NCBI GenBank assembly: GCA_031549085.1
Contig: JAVBQL010000014.1
Location: forward strand, 85,882 to 149,881
Source of the DNA: JAVBQL01 sp031549085
GTDB lineage: Bacteria > Spirochaetota > GWE2-31-10 > MWDO01
DNA: 64,000 nt
Reading direction: 5' to 3'
Part shown: positions 42,803-52,522 of the stretch, in pieces
Position numbering within the stretch: position 1 is the stretch's first letter
Layout of the letters: every line of letters starts with the position of its first letter
Notes under the pieces: model-generated
What the model saw: only the letters and a program-made list of their open reading frames with translations
Told to the model about the DNA's origin: nothing
The model's database searches: none
Position numbers and translations under genes: made by a program

Positions 42803-45800
42803 TTAAACTGCAATTCGCTCCAAAAAACTTTTTAAGTATTCCCACTTTTTTTCTAGTGGCAGTTCATCATCATCTATTTTTAGGAATATAGAGTTTGGCT
42901 TATCTCCAAGGAGATAGATCTTCCCTTTGGAGTTTTTAATCTCCTTCATAATTTTGTTGAAGTCGATTTTTTTATCGTTGCTAAAAACAAGCTCAATTTT
43001 GCTCTCTTTTTCAATGATCTCTTTTATCCCCATCTCTTTGCATATAATTCTAATGTATGCAACATAGAATAGTGCCTCAACCTCTTTTGGAATCTTGCCA
43101 AACCTATCCTCTATGTTTGTCTTAATCTCGTCAATCTCCTCTCTATATGAGACCCCAGCTATCTTTTTGTAGAACTCTATCTTCTGCTTTATGTCAGATA
43201 TATAGGTATCACTTATAAAGCCATTGTAGTTTAACTCTATATAGACCTCATTCTCTTCTGGTAATATTTTGTCCTCATCATCTTTTTGAAGCTCTCTTAC
43301 AGCCTCCTCAAGAAGCTTTGTATATAGATGAAAACCGACAGCCATAATATCACCACTCTGCTCTATACCAAGGAGGTTTCCAGCACCTCTAATCTCAAGG
43401 TCTTTCATGGCAATCTTAAAACCACTTCCCAAATCTGTATACTCAGATATTACTTTTAGCCGCTTCATAGCATCCTCTGTTATGACACTATTTGGAGAGT
43501 AGAAGAGGTAGGCATACCCCTTTGTCTCTGCACGTCCAACACGCCCGCGAAGCTGGTAGAGCTGTGCAAGGCCAAACTTATCTGCTCTATCTATAAATAT
43601 TGTGTTTGCTCTGGGGATATTTATCCCAGACTCTATAATTGTTGTTGTGAGTAGGATATCATACTTATAGTTTATGAAGGAGTGTATTATATCCTCAAGC
43701 TCCGACTCATCCATCTGTGCATGTGCAACAACAATTCTTGCGTTTGGCAGAACCTTCTCTAAATAGGTCTGCATCTCATATATTGTCTTTACTCTATTGT
43801 GTACAAAAAATATCTGCCCATTTCTTTCAAGCTCTCTCTCTGCTGCATCAACCAGAATCTCCTCACTAAACTCTGTTACATAGGTCTCAATTGGGATACG
43901 CCCCTGCGGAGGTGTATTTATTATTGACATATCACGTATTTTTGCCAGAGAAAAGTGGAGAGTACGAGGAATAGGGGTTGCTGTCATTGTAAGGCAGTCA
44001 AGGTTCTTTTTTAGCTGCTTTATCTTCTCTTTATGACGAACACCAAAGCGATGCTCCTCATCAATAATTAGAAGGCCGGGATTTTTTAAAACAATATCTT
44101 TTGAGACTAGCCTATGTGTACCAATAATTATATCAATCTTTCCAGCTTTAAGGCTCTCTAATATCTTGTTTTGCTCCTCTCTTGTTCTAAAGCGTGAGAG
44201 CATCTCTATTGTTATAGGATAGCCCTTAAATCTATCTATAAAGTTTTCATAGTGCTGCTCTGCAAGAATTGTTGTTGGAACCAAAACGACACACATCTTT
44301 CCGCTCATAACAGCTTTAAAAGCTGCCCGCATGGCAACCTCTGTCTTTCCAAAACCAACATCGCCGCAGATAAGCCTATCCATAGGGGTAATTCGCTCCA
44401 TATCACGCTTTACCTCCTCAATGGCAAGGAGCTGATCTTCAGTCTCCTCATATGGAAATATTGCCTCAAACTGCTTCTGCCATGGAGTATCAGGCAGAAA
44501 TTGGATGCCTTGCTCCTGCATTCGATAGGCATATATTTTAATCAAGTCCTCTGCAAGCTCATGGATAGATTTTTTTACTCTCTCCTTTGTTCTGTTCCAC
44601 CCCTTACTTCCAATTCTATCAAGGCTTGGCTTGCTTCCTACATCTGATGAGATATATTTTTGTATAAAGTTAAGCTGCTCTACTGGGATAAAAATCTTAT
44701 CATTATCAGCGTAGAGAATCGCAATATAGTCCTTCTCAACACCCATGCTTTTTACACGCTCTATGCCAGTAAATTGACCAACCCCATGCTGTATATGCAC
44801 CACATAATCACCAGGCTTTAGGTCTATAAAGGAGTCAATCACCTCTGTTCTTCTGCTATAAAAGTGTGATGAGAGCTTTTTTCTCTTTCCTAATATCTCA
44901 TAATCAGTTATGAATATCAGTTTTTTCTCTTTTGATAGAAAACCATTTGATAGATAGAGGGGAAAAATTGAGAATCCACTCTCCTTAAAATCAAATCTAT
45001 CATCATTAGGATTAAACTGGCTAAAGATTACACTTAGTCGGTTTTTTTGAGCCTCGTTACTTGCAAATATTATTACCTTGTATTTTTCATCTATATAGTT
45101 GCTCAAATCTTTCTTGAATATACTGATATCACCAGTGTAGATGGGAAGCCCTCTAAAGTCAAAATTTGCCGCTGGTAGATTCTTTGGATTTGCAATATAG
45201 TTTGACTCTACTATTTTTGAAGAGAGAGTATAGATCTCATCAAGTGTGAAGAGAATCTCATCTGGCTTAAACTTAACCTTTCTATGGTTTGCGGTTAGTG
45301 TATAGTAACTCTCAAACTCATTATTTAGATTACCAACTCCACTGTTGATGCTATAGTAGTCGTTGATTATGATGGTTGGCTCTTCAAAGTAGTCCAAAAG
45401 TGATTTTTTTTCGTAGAAGAGATTTAGATAGTAGTACTCTCCATCAAACTTAGAGTAGTTTGAGACATTGCTGGTTAATGCCTCCTTTTCAATTGGATCA
45501 CCCTGCAGTTTTTCGATCATATCTTTTGCAAGGGAGAGCTCCTTCACATTATAGACAATCTCTTTGTATGGAGGGATAATAATCTCCTCTATTGTCTCTT
45601 CCCGCTTCTGTGTCTCAGGATCAAAAGAACGAATTGAGGTTAGCTCTATGTCAAAAAAATCTAATCGTACAGGATTTTTAAATGGTGAATAGTAGATATC
45701 TATTATATCTCCCCTGATTGAAAACTCGCCAGCATCAGTAACCTTCTCAACTCTATAGTAGCCGCTCTGTACCAATTGGATAGCAAGTTCATCTCTATCA

Positions 45801-46246
45801 ATCAAATCACCAGTCTTTATATTTAGAAAGTACTCCGATATTCTCTCTTTTGGAGTTACCTGCATAAGAAGAGCCTTTATTGATGTTGATATCACAAGAG
45901 GCTCTCTGCTTACAATAAGCTGTCTTATTACATCAAGCCGTCTTGATGTAATCTCCTCCTCAACAGCCCCAAGAGAGTATGGTGTTGTATCAATTGATGG
46001 AAATAGAAAAGCCCTCTCTAAGCCAAAGGTCTCAAGGTCATAAACGATGTTTTCTGCCTCTTCATCTGTACGTGAGAGGATGATTATAGATTTTGATATC
46101 TTCTTTAATAGGTTTATTATAAACAGTGAAAGGCTTGAACCAAATAGCCCTTCAACAGGTGTAATCTTCTCTTTTTCATAATGGGCAAAAAAGTCATCAA
46201 ATTTTTTATTATCAACAATATTAGAAGAGTAGTTTTTAAATATCAT
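42803..46246 (-). CDS. mfd: Transcription-repair coupling factor
   Basis: 1147 aa, the normal Mfd size. It removes RNA polymerase stalled at lesions and recruits UvrA. An N-terminal UvrB-like damage module (about 1-350) includes GEFSIRGDIIDIY. The polymerase-interacting domain (about 480-545) starts with LKPGDYVVHIQHGVG. The RecG-like translocase has Walker A GDVGFGKTE, DEEHRFG, TATPIPRTLHFS, TTIIESGINIPRANT and YQLRGRVGR. The C-terminal TRCF domain (about 1000-1100) follows. It is divergent from the next gene by 39 bp. Confidence 0.97.
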   Translation of the reverse strand: MIFKNYSSNIVDNKKFDDFFAHYEKEKITPVEGLFGSSLSLFIINLLKKISKSIIILSRTDEEAENIVYDLETFGLERAFLFPSIDTTPYSLGAVEEEITSRRLDVIRQLIVSREPLVISTSIKALLMQVTPKERISEYFLNIKTGDLIDRDELAIQLVQSGYYRVEKVTDAGEFSIRGDIIDIYYSPFKNPVRLDFFDIELTSIRSFDPETQKREETIEEIIIPPYKEIVYNVKELSLAKDMIEKLQGDPIEKEALTSNVSNYSKFDGEYYYLNLFYEKKSLLDYFEEPTIIINDYYSINSGVGNLNNEFESYYTLTANHRKVKFKPDEILFTLDEIYTLSSKIVESNYIANPKNLPAANFDFRGLPIYTGDISIFKKDLSNYIDEKYKVIIFASNEAQKNRLSVIFSQFNPNDDRFDFKESGFSIFPLYLSNGFLSKEKKLIFITDYEILGKRKKLSSHFYSRRTEVIDSFIDLKPGDYVVHIQHGVGQFTGIERVKSMGVEKDYIAILYADNDKIFIPVEQLNFIQKYISSDVGSKPSLDRIGSKGWNRTKERVKKSIHELAEDLIKIYAYRMQEQGIQFLPDTPWQKQFEAIFPYEETEDQLLAIEEVKRDMERITPMDRLICGDVGFGKTEVAMRAAFKAVMSGKMCVVLVPTTILAEQHYENFIDRFKGYPITIEMLSRFRTREEQNKILESLKAGKIDIIIGTHRLVSKDIVLKNPGLLIIDEEHRFGVRHKEKIKQLKKNLDCLTMTATPIPRTLHFSLAKIRDMSIINTPPQGRIPIETYVTEFSEEILVDAAERELERNGQIFFVHNRVKTIYEMQTYLEKVLPNARIVVAHAQMDESELEDIIHSFINYKYDILLTTTIIESGINIPRANTIFIDRADKFGLAQLYQLRGRVGRAETKGYAYLFYSPNSVITEDAMKRLKVISEYTDLGSGFKIAMKDLEIRGAGNLLGIEQSGDIMAVGFHLYTKLLEEAVRELQKDDEDKILPEENEVYIELNYNGFISDTYISDIKQKIEFYKKIAGVSYREEIDEIKTNIEDRFGKIPKEVEALFYVAYIRIICKEMGIKEIIEKESKIELVFSNDKKIDFNKIMKEIKNSKGKIYLLGDKPNSIFLKIDDDELPLEKKWEYLKSFLERIAV

Positions 46247-46285
46247 TATTTAAGTTTCCTGTTAAAATTTCCGATATTTTTTGTT

Positions 46286-47257
46286 ATGAAAAGGCTTTTA
46301 TTTTTGCTTTGTTATACATCTATTTTTATTCTTTGTCTATCCTCGCAAGAAGTTTCTTATGAGCTTTTTCCCGATCTAGTAATGAAGGTGGAGCTTGGGA
46401 ATCCCAAAATCTATAAGGAGGGGGATAATATTTATTTAAATGTAGTACTTTTAAATAAAAGTGGCACGGTTCAATCTTCTTACATATCTGAGGATAAGAG
46501 ACACAGTTTCGATTTTTCTATTGTTACAACAAGAAACCAAGAAATTGAGTACAAGAAAGAGTACATAACCTATTTTTATAGGGTCCAAAATATCTATATG
46601 AGTAAAATTACTCTTATGGAGGAGGAGGGCTATCTATATAAAATATTGCTTAATGACTACTATGATCTCAATATGACTGGTCAGTTCTATATAACAGGTT
46701 ACTACTATCCAAATCTTAAGACCAATAATGACAGATCCAATGCAATCAAGTCTAACCAATTGGTAATCAATATCAGAGAGAAAAACTTTGATGACAGACA
46801 TTTTGTTAATACTGTTGAGATTGATGATACAAATGGTACACCTGTTGAGACATTAAAGAAGATTCCGCCTGATGAGGTGGTTGACTATATGCTAAGTGCT
46901 AGAATGAAGAGAAATTGGGATAGATATTTTCTCTATATGGATATGAATGAACTAATAAAGACAAATACCATATTTGGAAGAGATTTTAATAAGAAGAATC
47001 TAGAGCAACAGAGAGAACTTATAAAAAATTATAAAGATTATCTAAAGAAGGATAATATAAATGATATTAACTTCTTGCCGCATAAATTTGATATTGTGAA
47101 GACAACATACTCTCAATCTGAGGCGAAGGTTGATGTTATTGTTCAGTTCAAGACTTTAGACTTTATAGAGCAAAGATACTATACATTCTTCCTGCATAAG
47201 AATGGTGAATATTGGTTTGTCTACTCATATGAAGTTATGGATATGGGTATAAAATAG
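46286..47257 (+). CDS. Secreted protein with a BsuPI-like beta domain
   Basis: 323 aa from ATG 46286, chosen because it gives a clear signal peptide (1-24, cleavage near LSSQE). The upstream in-frame start adds a non-secretory extension and overlaps mfd. Residues ~30-150 look like an intracellular-proteinase-inhibitor (BsuPI)-type beta-sandwich (NPKIYKEGDNIYLNVVLLNKSG). The C-terminal ~120 residues (VVDYMLSARMKRNWDRYFLYM onward) resemble NTF2/DUF4878-type lipoprotein tails. No catalytic motif was seen. A terminator at 47291-47321 follows. The domain names are tentative. Confidence 0.65.
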   Translation: MKRLLFLLCYTSIFILCLSSQEVSYELFPDLVMKVELGNPKIYKEGDNIYLNVVLLNKSGTVQSSYISEDKRHSFDFSIVTTRNQEIEYKKEYITYFYRVQNIYMSKITLMEEEGYLYKILLNDYYDLNMTGQFYITGYYYPNLKTNNDRSNAIKSNQLVINIREKNFDDRHFVNTVEIDDTNGTPVETLKKIPPDEVVDYMLSARMKRNWDRYFLYMDMNELIKTNTIFGRDFNKKNLEQQRELIKNYKDYLKKDNINDINFLPHKFDIVKTTYSQSEAKVDVIVQFKTLDFIEQRYYTFFLHKNGEYWFVYSYEVMDMGIK

Positions 47258-47290
47258 GTTTTTGAAACTTTTGCATAGATATTTTTAACT

Positions 47291-47325
47291 AAAGGTTGGC
47301 TTAAGATTTAAGCCAACCTTTTTTT
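47291..47325 (+). terminator. Intrinsic terminator
   Basis: A perfect 14-bp stem, 47291-47304 with 47308-47321, with a 3-base loop and T-run. Confidence 0.85.
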
Positions 47326-47331
47326 ATTTTT

Positions 47332-47391
47332 ACTAGCCACGTCCTTTTTGACAAATATCTTTTATAAAAAGAATATTACCTTTCTAATTTT
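47332..47391. repeat. Family B repeat, forward copy
   Basis: The clearest full unit: GCCACGTCCTTTTTGACAAA, then TATCTTTTATAAAAAG, AATATTACCTTTCTAATTTT. It follows directly after a terminator. Confidence 0.85.
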
Positions 47392-47521
47392 AAAATATTC
47401 AATTATAATAAGAGCGTTAAGTTAGACGACAAAAAGCTCTGCTTATTATGAACTTGCGAATAACAAGCTTTGCTTATTTTTTTGACAAATTTTAATCCTT
47501 TTGATATAAGATAAACTATAT

Positions 47522-48328
47522 ATGTTCATAAAGCTTACTATAAAAAAAATTATTATTTTCCTTTTTCTCTTTTCTTCTCTAAACCTCTCTTTTTCGGCAG
47601 TAGTTTCGAAAAACATGGATACTATAAACAACCCATCTATGAAAGCTATAAGAAGCAACAGAGAGGCATACCTGCAATTGAAATATAAGAGGCTTACAGC
47701 CTTTGACTATGTCTTTGACCCATTTTTTTTATATGCAAATTTATGGGTAACCTTTGCAGCAACCATTCCTTTATGGGAGACAAATAAGATAAGCTTTGCA
47801 GAAAACTCAGATCAGTTTGCAGATAGAATGAAGATGGAGCCATTTGCAACGGGAAGAGTCGATCCTGTCACAAAACCACTTACAGATAGTAATGGAAATG
47901 TTCAACATGATGATTTTGGCAATCCTATAATAGTCTTTACTAATGATGTTTATGCAAAAAATATTGTAGAACCAATTCTTTTTACGCAGGCAACACTCTA
48001 TCTTATGGCGAAAGGATACAATATTGGGATAATAATTGCTGAAGTTATAGGAATGTCTTTTCTTTATGAATTTACGATAAGACCCTTCTTTATGAATTCC
48101 AGTTTTGAACAGCTTATAAAGAACCCAGCCATATCTTTGATAGTTGGTACACTGTTTGACGAGATTGCAACCTTTCTACTAACAACACCATACACACCAC
48201 TCCATGTTTTGGCCTATATATTAAATCCTTTTAAAGCGCTTCCAACAAGCAGGGTTAGACCGCTGGTTATCTTTACACCATATAAAGAGGCTGTTGCCAT
48301 AGAGGCTGTTGTCTCTATAAAATTTTAA
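47522..48328 (+). CDS. Exported DUF3943-like protein
   Basis: 268 aa. The N-terminal signal peptide (about 1-26, ending LSFSA) is followed by mixed hydrophobic segments. The C-terminal half contains the run FLYEFTIRPFFMNSSFEQLI, then KNPAISLIVGTLFDEIATFL. This resembles the DUF3943 family (Y-E-x(8)-PS-x-x-D-x-x-x-NP-x-x-G), proteins of Gram-negative envelopes with unknown role. Several hydrophobic stretches could be membrane helices or barrel strands. It is monocistronic by spacing. The ribosome site is weak, so the start is provisional. Confidence 0.6.
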   Translation: MFIKLTIKKIIIFLFLFSSLNLSFSAVVSKNMDTINNPSMKAIRSNREAYLQLKYKRLTAFDYVFDPFFLYANLWVTFAATIPLWETNKISFAENSDQFADRMKMEPFATGRVDPVTKPLTDSNGNVQHDDFGNPIIVFTNDVYAKNIVEPILFTQATLYLMAKGYNIGIIIAEVIGMSFLYEFTIRPFFMNSSFEQLIKNPAISLIVGTLFDEIATFLLTTPYTPLHVLAYILNPFKALPTSRVRPLVIFTPYKEAVAIEAVVSIKF

Positions 48329-48443
48329 GCTTGATCTATTTTTTTTTTAACATTTAAAATACAATTTTATTATATTTCTCTGTTTAATGGGCAAATTATA
48401 TTTTTATTAATAGCTTACTTGAGAGGTTATTGCAAGCGGTTGC

Positions 48444-49451
48444 CTATAATATCTTCTCTACCTCTCTTAAGACCTGCTCCTTTATAATCTCAAATGTTCC
48501 ATTTACAGTTGTTGCAGCAGCAACTTTGTGCCCGCCACCACCAAAGAGAGCTGCAATTTTTGAGACATCAGTTTTATCTTCCCTTGAGCGAAAGCTGATG
48601 TTTATCTTATTCTCTTCCTCATTTATTTTGAAAAAGATAGCAACTACTGTACTTTTTATTGACATCATCTCTTTGAAAAGCATACCAGATTCAAATATTG
48701 GATTGCCAAAATCGGCTCTTTCAGAGTTGTATATGTATGAATAGAGAACTTTTTCTTCATATATTGGTGTCAAGCGGCTTAGTGTTATTGCAAGCAGCTT
48801 CTCTGTCGCAATTGAGTTATTGTTAAACATTGTAGTGTAGGTTATTAAAGGATTTGCGCCTCTTGCAATTATTTCATAAGAGATCAATAGAGAAAGATAT
48901 TTATCAGCCCTTATATGGCTAAAATAGCCATTATCAGCCAAAACACCATTTAATAAGTTTTGATATATCTCTCTATTATTAAAATCTCTCTTTATATAGT
49001 CAATTAGCAAAAATACCATTTCGCTGGCTGAGAGGAAAATATCATCTACCCAGCTAAGTATCCCAAATCCTGCGTTTGTTGCATGATGATCGATGACTAT
49101 TGTCTTTGATAGATCGATCTTTTCGCTCAATGCTCCAACTCTATTTAGGCCTGCACTATCTAAAATGATGAATAGTTCAAAATCTTCTGTTATTTCGCCT
49201 TCAAAAATTTTCTCATACTCTTTATAGACCACAGAGAAGGGTTTTTCACAAATCATAGTTATATCATATTTATCATCATACTCTTTCAAGGCCAATGAGA
49301 GTGCGATTGATGAGCCAATACAGTCTCCATCAGGGTTTGAGTGCCCTATTATTGCAATCTTTTTTACCTGATCAATAGTATCTTTTATCTTCTCTAATAC
49401 TTCCCTATTTATGTCTATTAAGTTACTTAATGATTCTATTTTCTTTTCCAT
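48444..49451 (-). CDS. nrnA: DHH-family phosphoesterase (NrnA-like)
   Basis: About 335 aa. The DHH domain has HSNPDGDCIGSSIAL (metal Asp in NPDGD), ILDSAGLNRVG and the DHH triad in IDHHATN. The C-terminal DHHA1 domain has the substrate-binding SFRSRE and GGGGHKVAAA. This is the NrnA layout: nano-RNase (oligoribonuclease) and, in some bacteria, pAp phosphatase or cyclic-di-AMP/pApA hydrolase. The natural substrate cannot be distinguished here. ATG 49451 follows AGGAAG and is preferred to ATG 49472, which has no ribosome site. It is divergent from the NfeD gene. Confidence 0.88.
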   Translation of the reverse strand: MEKKIESLSNLIDINREVLEKIKDTIDQVKKIAIIGHSNPDGDCIGSSIALSLALKEYDDKYDITMICEKPFSVVYKEYEKIFEGEITEDFELFIILDSAGLNRVGALSEKIDLSKTIVIDHHATNAGFGILSWVDDIFLSASEMVFLLIDYIKRDFNNREIYQNLLNGVLADNGYFSHIRADKYLSLLISYEIIARGANPLITYTTMFNNNSIATEKLLAITLSRLTPIYEEKVLYSYIYNSERADFGNPIFESGMLFKEMMSIKSTVVAIFFKINEEENKINISFRSREDKTDVSKIAALFGGGGHKVAAATTVNGTFEIIKEQVLREVEKIL

Positions 49452-49565
49452 ATTCTTCCTATCTGCTTCCATATTTGTGTTGATTTTTTATTTAAGTGAG
49501 TGTATATTAAAATCTATTACTGGTCAAATATTTTTTTTAAATATTCTTTTATGGAAGGTGACTTT

Positions 49566-50027
49566 ATGGATAACTTTTTTCTAAGCATGCCTCTGCTTTG
49601 GCTCTTTATTGGTATCATTATGCTTATAGCAGAAATTTTTACTCCAGGTTTTGTTTTGGGACTTATAGGGGTTGCCGCCGTTTTGACAAGTATTGTCTCT
49701 CTTATATTTAAAAATACATATATGCAGCTCTTTTTCTTTGGTGTTTTTTTGGTGCTTCTTGCAGTATTTGTAAGGCCTATTTTTGTGAAGTTCTTTTTTA
49801 AGGGAAGCAAGAAATCCAATGTTGATGCTCTCATTGGAAAAGAGTGTATTGTCACGGAAGATATTAATAGTTCAAAGGGAACGGGATATATAAAAATTGG
49901 GGCTGACTATTTAAAGGCAATTTCCAGCAACAATGAGATTATTCGTAAGGGATCAGTGGTTAGAATTGAGAGCCTTGCTGGCATAACGGTTACTGTCTCT
50001 CTCCTTGAAAATCCCAACGATAAATAA
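49566..50027 (+). CDS. NfeD-family membrane protein, short form
   Basis: 153 aa from ATG 49566 (GGAAGGTG seven bases upstream). Three membrane helices in the first ~85 residues are followed by a small OB-fold domain (about 88-150; LIGKECIVTEDI...GYIKIGADYLKA). This is the short NfeD1b type that lacks the ClpP-like protease domain and usually pairs with a stomatin/flotillin. No such partner is adjacent; the next gene, 13 bp on, encodes a TPR lipoprotein. Its role is in membrane-microdomain quality control by family knowledge. Confidence 0.85.
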   Translation: MDNFFLSMPLLWLFIGIIMLIAEIFTPGFVLGLIGVAAVLTSIVSLIFKNTYMQLFFFGVFLVLLAVFVRPIFVKFFFKGSKKSNVDALIGKECIVTEDINSSKGTGYIKIGADYLKAISSNNEIIRKGSVVRIESLAGITVTVSLLENPNDK

Positions 50028-50039
50028 TGAGGTAATTTT

Positions 50040-50825
50040 CTGTTTAAAAAAATCTGTGTAGTTACAACTCTATCTCTATCTATGTTTTTTTCTTGTGAGT
50101 CATCTCTTGAAAAGATGCCAACACCAAAAAACAGAGAAAATCATGAAGAACGCGAAGCAAGACCAAAATTCAACAAAGATGCTATCAATTTTTATAGAGA
50201 GGGAGTAAAGCTTCTAAAACTTAAAAAGTATGATGAGGCTCTCTCCTATTTTGATGAGACAATCAAGCTTAATGAAAAATTTGCAAATGGCTACTCTGGA
50301 AAGGGGGATACTTTAAAAGAGCTTAAAAAGTATGATGAGGCGATCTCATATTATGATAAAGCAATAGAGATTGATGAGAATAACCCCAAATTTTATAACA
50401 ACAAGGGTGTTGTTTTAGTAGAACAAAATAGGCTGAAAGAGGCGGAAGAGTTATTTAATTTAGCAATAAAAAAGAGAAAGTCATTTATTGATGCCTACTA
50501 TAATTTGGCCAATACTATTATGCTTCTTGGCGATTATGAGAAGGCACTTAACTATGCAAACAGATCTATCTCAATGAATAAAAGAGTCCCTGATGGTTAC
50601 TATTACAAAGCGAGAATTTTGGATACTATGGGGCATAAAGAGCAGGCTTTAGAAGAGTATGATGATGCTATCAAGTATAATAATAGATATATTGATGCCT
50701 ACTATTATAAAATGATGTGCCTTTTAAGTTTATCCCAGAAAGACGAAGCAAAAGTAATTTTGGATAGACTAATAATTATTGACCCAGATAATGAAAATAT
50801 GTATAGGAAAGCTTTTAATAAATAG
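50040..50825 (+). CDS. TPR lipoprotein, probable CTG start
   Basis: About 261 aa. The frame continues upstream of ATG 50082 to CTG 50040, which lies six bases after GAGGT. Starting there gives M-F-K-K then a hydrophobic core and a lipobox at SMFFSC (Cys about 19). Starting at ATG 50082 would leave only five residues before that Cys and no ribosome site. The mature part has about six TPR units (residues ~40-255; ALSYFDETIKLNEKFANGYS-type). It is 13 bp after the NfeD gene, so likely co-transcribed. It is probably an envelope scaffold lipoprotein. Confidence 0.75.
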   Translation: MFKKICVVTTLSLSMFFSCESSLEKMPTPKNRENHEEREARPKFNKDAINFYREGVKLLKLKKYDEALSYFDETIKLNEKFANGYSGKGDTLKELKKYDEAISYYDKAIEIDENNPKFYNNKGVVLVEQNRLKEAEELFNLAIKKRKSFIDAYYNLANTIMLLGDYEKALNYANRSISMNKRVPDGYYYKARILDTMGHKEQALEEYDDAIKYNNRYIDAYYYKMMCLLSLSQKDEAKVILDRLIIIDPDNENMYRKAFNK

Positions 50826-50905
50826 GCTTCTTTGATAAAGTTACTAATTTGGTAAGATTTTCATATCACTGTTTGTGATAGCTCTTAAAGTTTTTTTTCT
50901 TTTTT

Positions 50906-51024
50906 ACTAGCCACGTCCTTTCTGATAAATATCTTTTATAAAAAAAATATCACCTTTCTAATTTTTTTAGATCCCACGTCCTTTTTGATCAATATCTTAT
51001 ATAAGAAAGATTTTTAGTTTCTAA
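50906..51024. repeat. Family B repeat, two tandem forward copies
   Basis: Units at 50906-50961 and 50969-51024 both begin CCACGTCCTTT. The first keeps the full TATCTTTTATAAAAA and CACCTTTCTAATTT parts, while the second is more degenerate. A weak tatcac/gtgata hairpin (50864-50880) with a T-run precedes them. Confidence 0.85.
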
Positions 51025-51060
51025 ATAGAGAATTCAAAAAATGACAGATATGCTTGAGTA

Positions 51061-52221
51061 TTAGTTTTTTAGTAACTCTTTTATATAATCTGCCTCTACT
51101 TTTGATGAGTTTAGCCAATTATATACATATTTACTTCGAAAAGCCTCTATTTTATTTAGATATTTTTCTCTATTCTCTAATAGCTCTTTTATTACACTCT
51201 TTATGCTGCCAATTTTATCCATATCCAAATTTTCTCCAAGTTCAGTTCTGGAGATAAACTCAATTGGTTCAATCCCAAGCTCTTCATAGTTTGGATTATC
51301 AATTCTGGTTGGGGTGTTTATAAAGAGGACAGGGCGCTCTGTTCCAAGAGCATACTCATAGCAGATGCTTGACCAGTCTGTAATCAAAAGATCCGCACTG
51401 TGAATACTAGCACCAGAAACCATATTTAGCTCAAGCTTGATGTTTTTACTTCTCTTTAAGATTTTTTCTATCTCAAGAACTCTCTTATTCTTTCTTTTTA
51501 TAAACTCTGGATGGGGTCTGATGGTTACATCATATTCACTATCATTAAGTTCATTGATTATACTCTCTATACATGATTCAAGAATTGAGTCTTTGTTCCA
51601 TGATGGAGCGATAAGAATTGACTTTTTTATCTTTTCTCCGCTGTTTTTTGAAAGATAATCTTTATGCTCTCTATATATTTTTTCCAATCTGTAGTAGCCA
51701 GCTTTTATCAACTCTTTAGGTTTTTGGTGATAGAGCTCTTCTGCTTTTTTTATCTCTTCATAGTGGTGCTCTCCAACACAGAAGATTGTGTCATAGTGGA
51801 AAAAGGCCTCTTTGCTATACTGTATTGATGTGCTTCCAATTCCATGAAACATATAGAGGTGATTTACATCAGGATTGTTGGCTCTCTTTATATAGAAGTT
51901 TTCTAAATCTGGCATTGTAAAGACAATAACTTTTGAATTTAAAATTTTAATTAGGGCACTTAAAGTTGAGTTTATATAGAAAGGTTTAAACCTATCGTTT
52001 GCCCTATCAAAAACTGGATCTTTTGGGTCTGAGGTGATATAGCATATTTTTATATCTGGGGATTTTAGAAGTTCATTTATTACCCCCTCATAGTATTGAT
52101 AGTATATTGCGCTTTCAGAGTAGAAGACAAGTTTTGTAAGATCTGTATTATTTGGATCTATCAATTTATTATAATCTGACATCTCTCTAAAGAAGAGAGA
52201 CAACCCATTAAAGAAGCCCAT
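51061..52221 (-). CDS. CDP-glycerol:poly(glycerophosphate) glycerophosphotransferase-like protein
   Basis: 386 aa, GT-B fold of the TagF/TagB (Glyphos_transf) family. Visible family segments are HGIGSTSIQYSKEA (acceptor-side His), CVGEHHYEEI, AGYYRLEKI, IAPSWNKDS, RPHPEF and ADLLITDWSSICYEYAL. Related enzymes transfer glycerol- or ribitol-phosphate in teichoic acids and some capsules. In a diderm this more likely modifies a surface polysaccharide or glycolipid. It lies 34 bp downstream of a small two-helix membrane protein on the same strand. The true donor is unknown. Confidence 0.85.
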   Translation of the reverse strand: MGFFNGLSLFFREMSDYNKLIDPNNTDLTKLVFYSESAIYYQYYEGVINELLKSPDIKICYITSDPKDPVFDRANDRFKPFYINSTLSALIKILNSKVIVFTMPDLENFYIKRANNPDVNHLYMFHGIGSTSIQYSKEAFFHYDTIFCVGEHHYEEIKKAEELYHQKPKELIKAGYYRLEKIYREHKDYLSKNSGEKIKKSILIAPSWNKDSILESCIESIINELNDSEYDVTIRPHPEFIKRKNKRVLEIEKILKRSKNIKLELNMVSGASIHSADLLITDWSSICYEYALGTERPVLFINTPTRIDNPNYEELGIEPIEFISRTELGENLDMDKIGSIKSVIKELLENREKYLNKIEAFRSKYVYNWLNSSKVEADYIKELLKN

Positions 52222-52255
52222 AGAATATCCTTAAAAAAATAAATATATATAATTA

Positions 52256-52522
52256 CTATTTTTTCTCTTCAGCTGAAACTGCAGAGTCTGTTTCTTTATT
52301 TTCTGTAACTTTTTTATCTTTTTTTCCAAATGTCTTTGCAAAAAAAGCCTTTATATTGTTTTTGAAGACAACAAAAACACCCGCCAAACCAACGATAGCA
52401 GCAGCCAATGCCTGCAAAGCAACATTTATTGAGCTTGGATCAAGATAAGCAAAGGTGAAAACAGGAACCATCAAAATAAAAAGTGATATATAAAATATCT
52501 TTAATTTTGAAAAAAAATTCAT
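52256..52522 (-). CDS. Small membrane protein of the YLDPxS type
   Basis: 88 aa with two hydrophobic helices (about 9-25 and 34-53) and a charged tail (KKDKKVTENKETD). The phrase AYLDPSSINVALQALAAA after the first helix is like the conserved YIDPGTGS/LLQLLLA family of small proteins. These are commonly encoded beside envelope-polymer or sulfatase-type transferase genes; function unknown. It is the first gene of a two-gene unit with the glycerophosphotransferase-like gene, 34 bp apart. That suggests an accessory role for it. Confidence 0.65.
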   Translation of the reverse strand: MNFFSKLKIFYISLFILMVPVFTFAYLDPSSINVALQALAAAIVGLAGVFVVFKNNIKAFFAKTFGKKDKKVTENKETDSAVSAEEKK

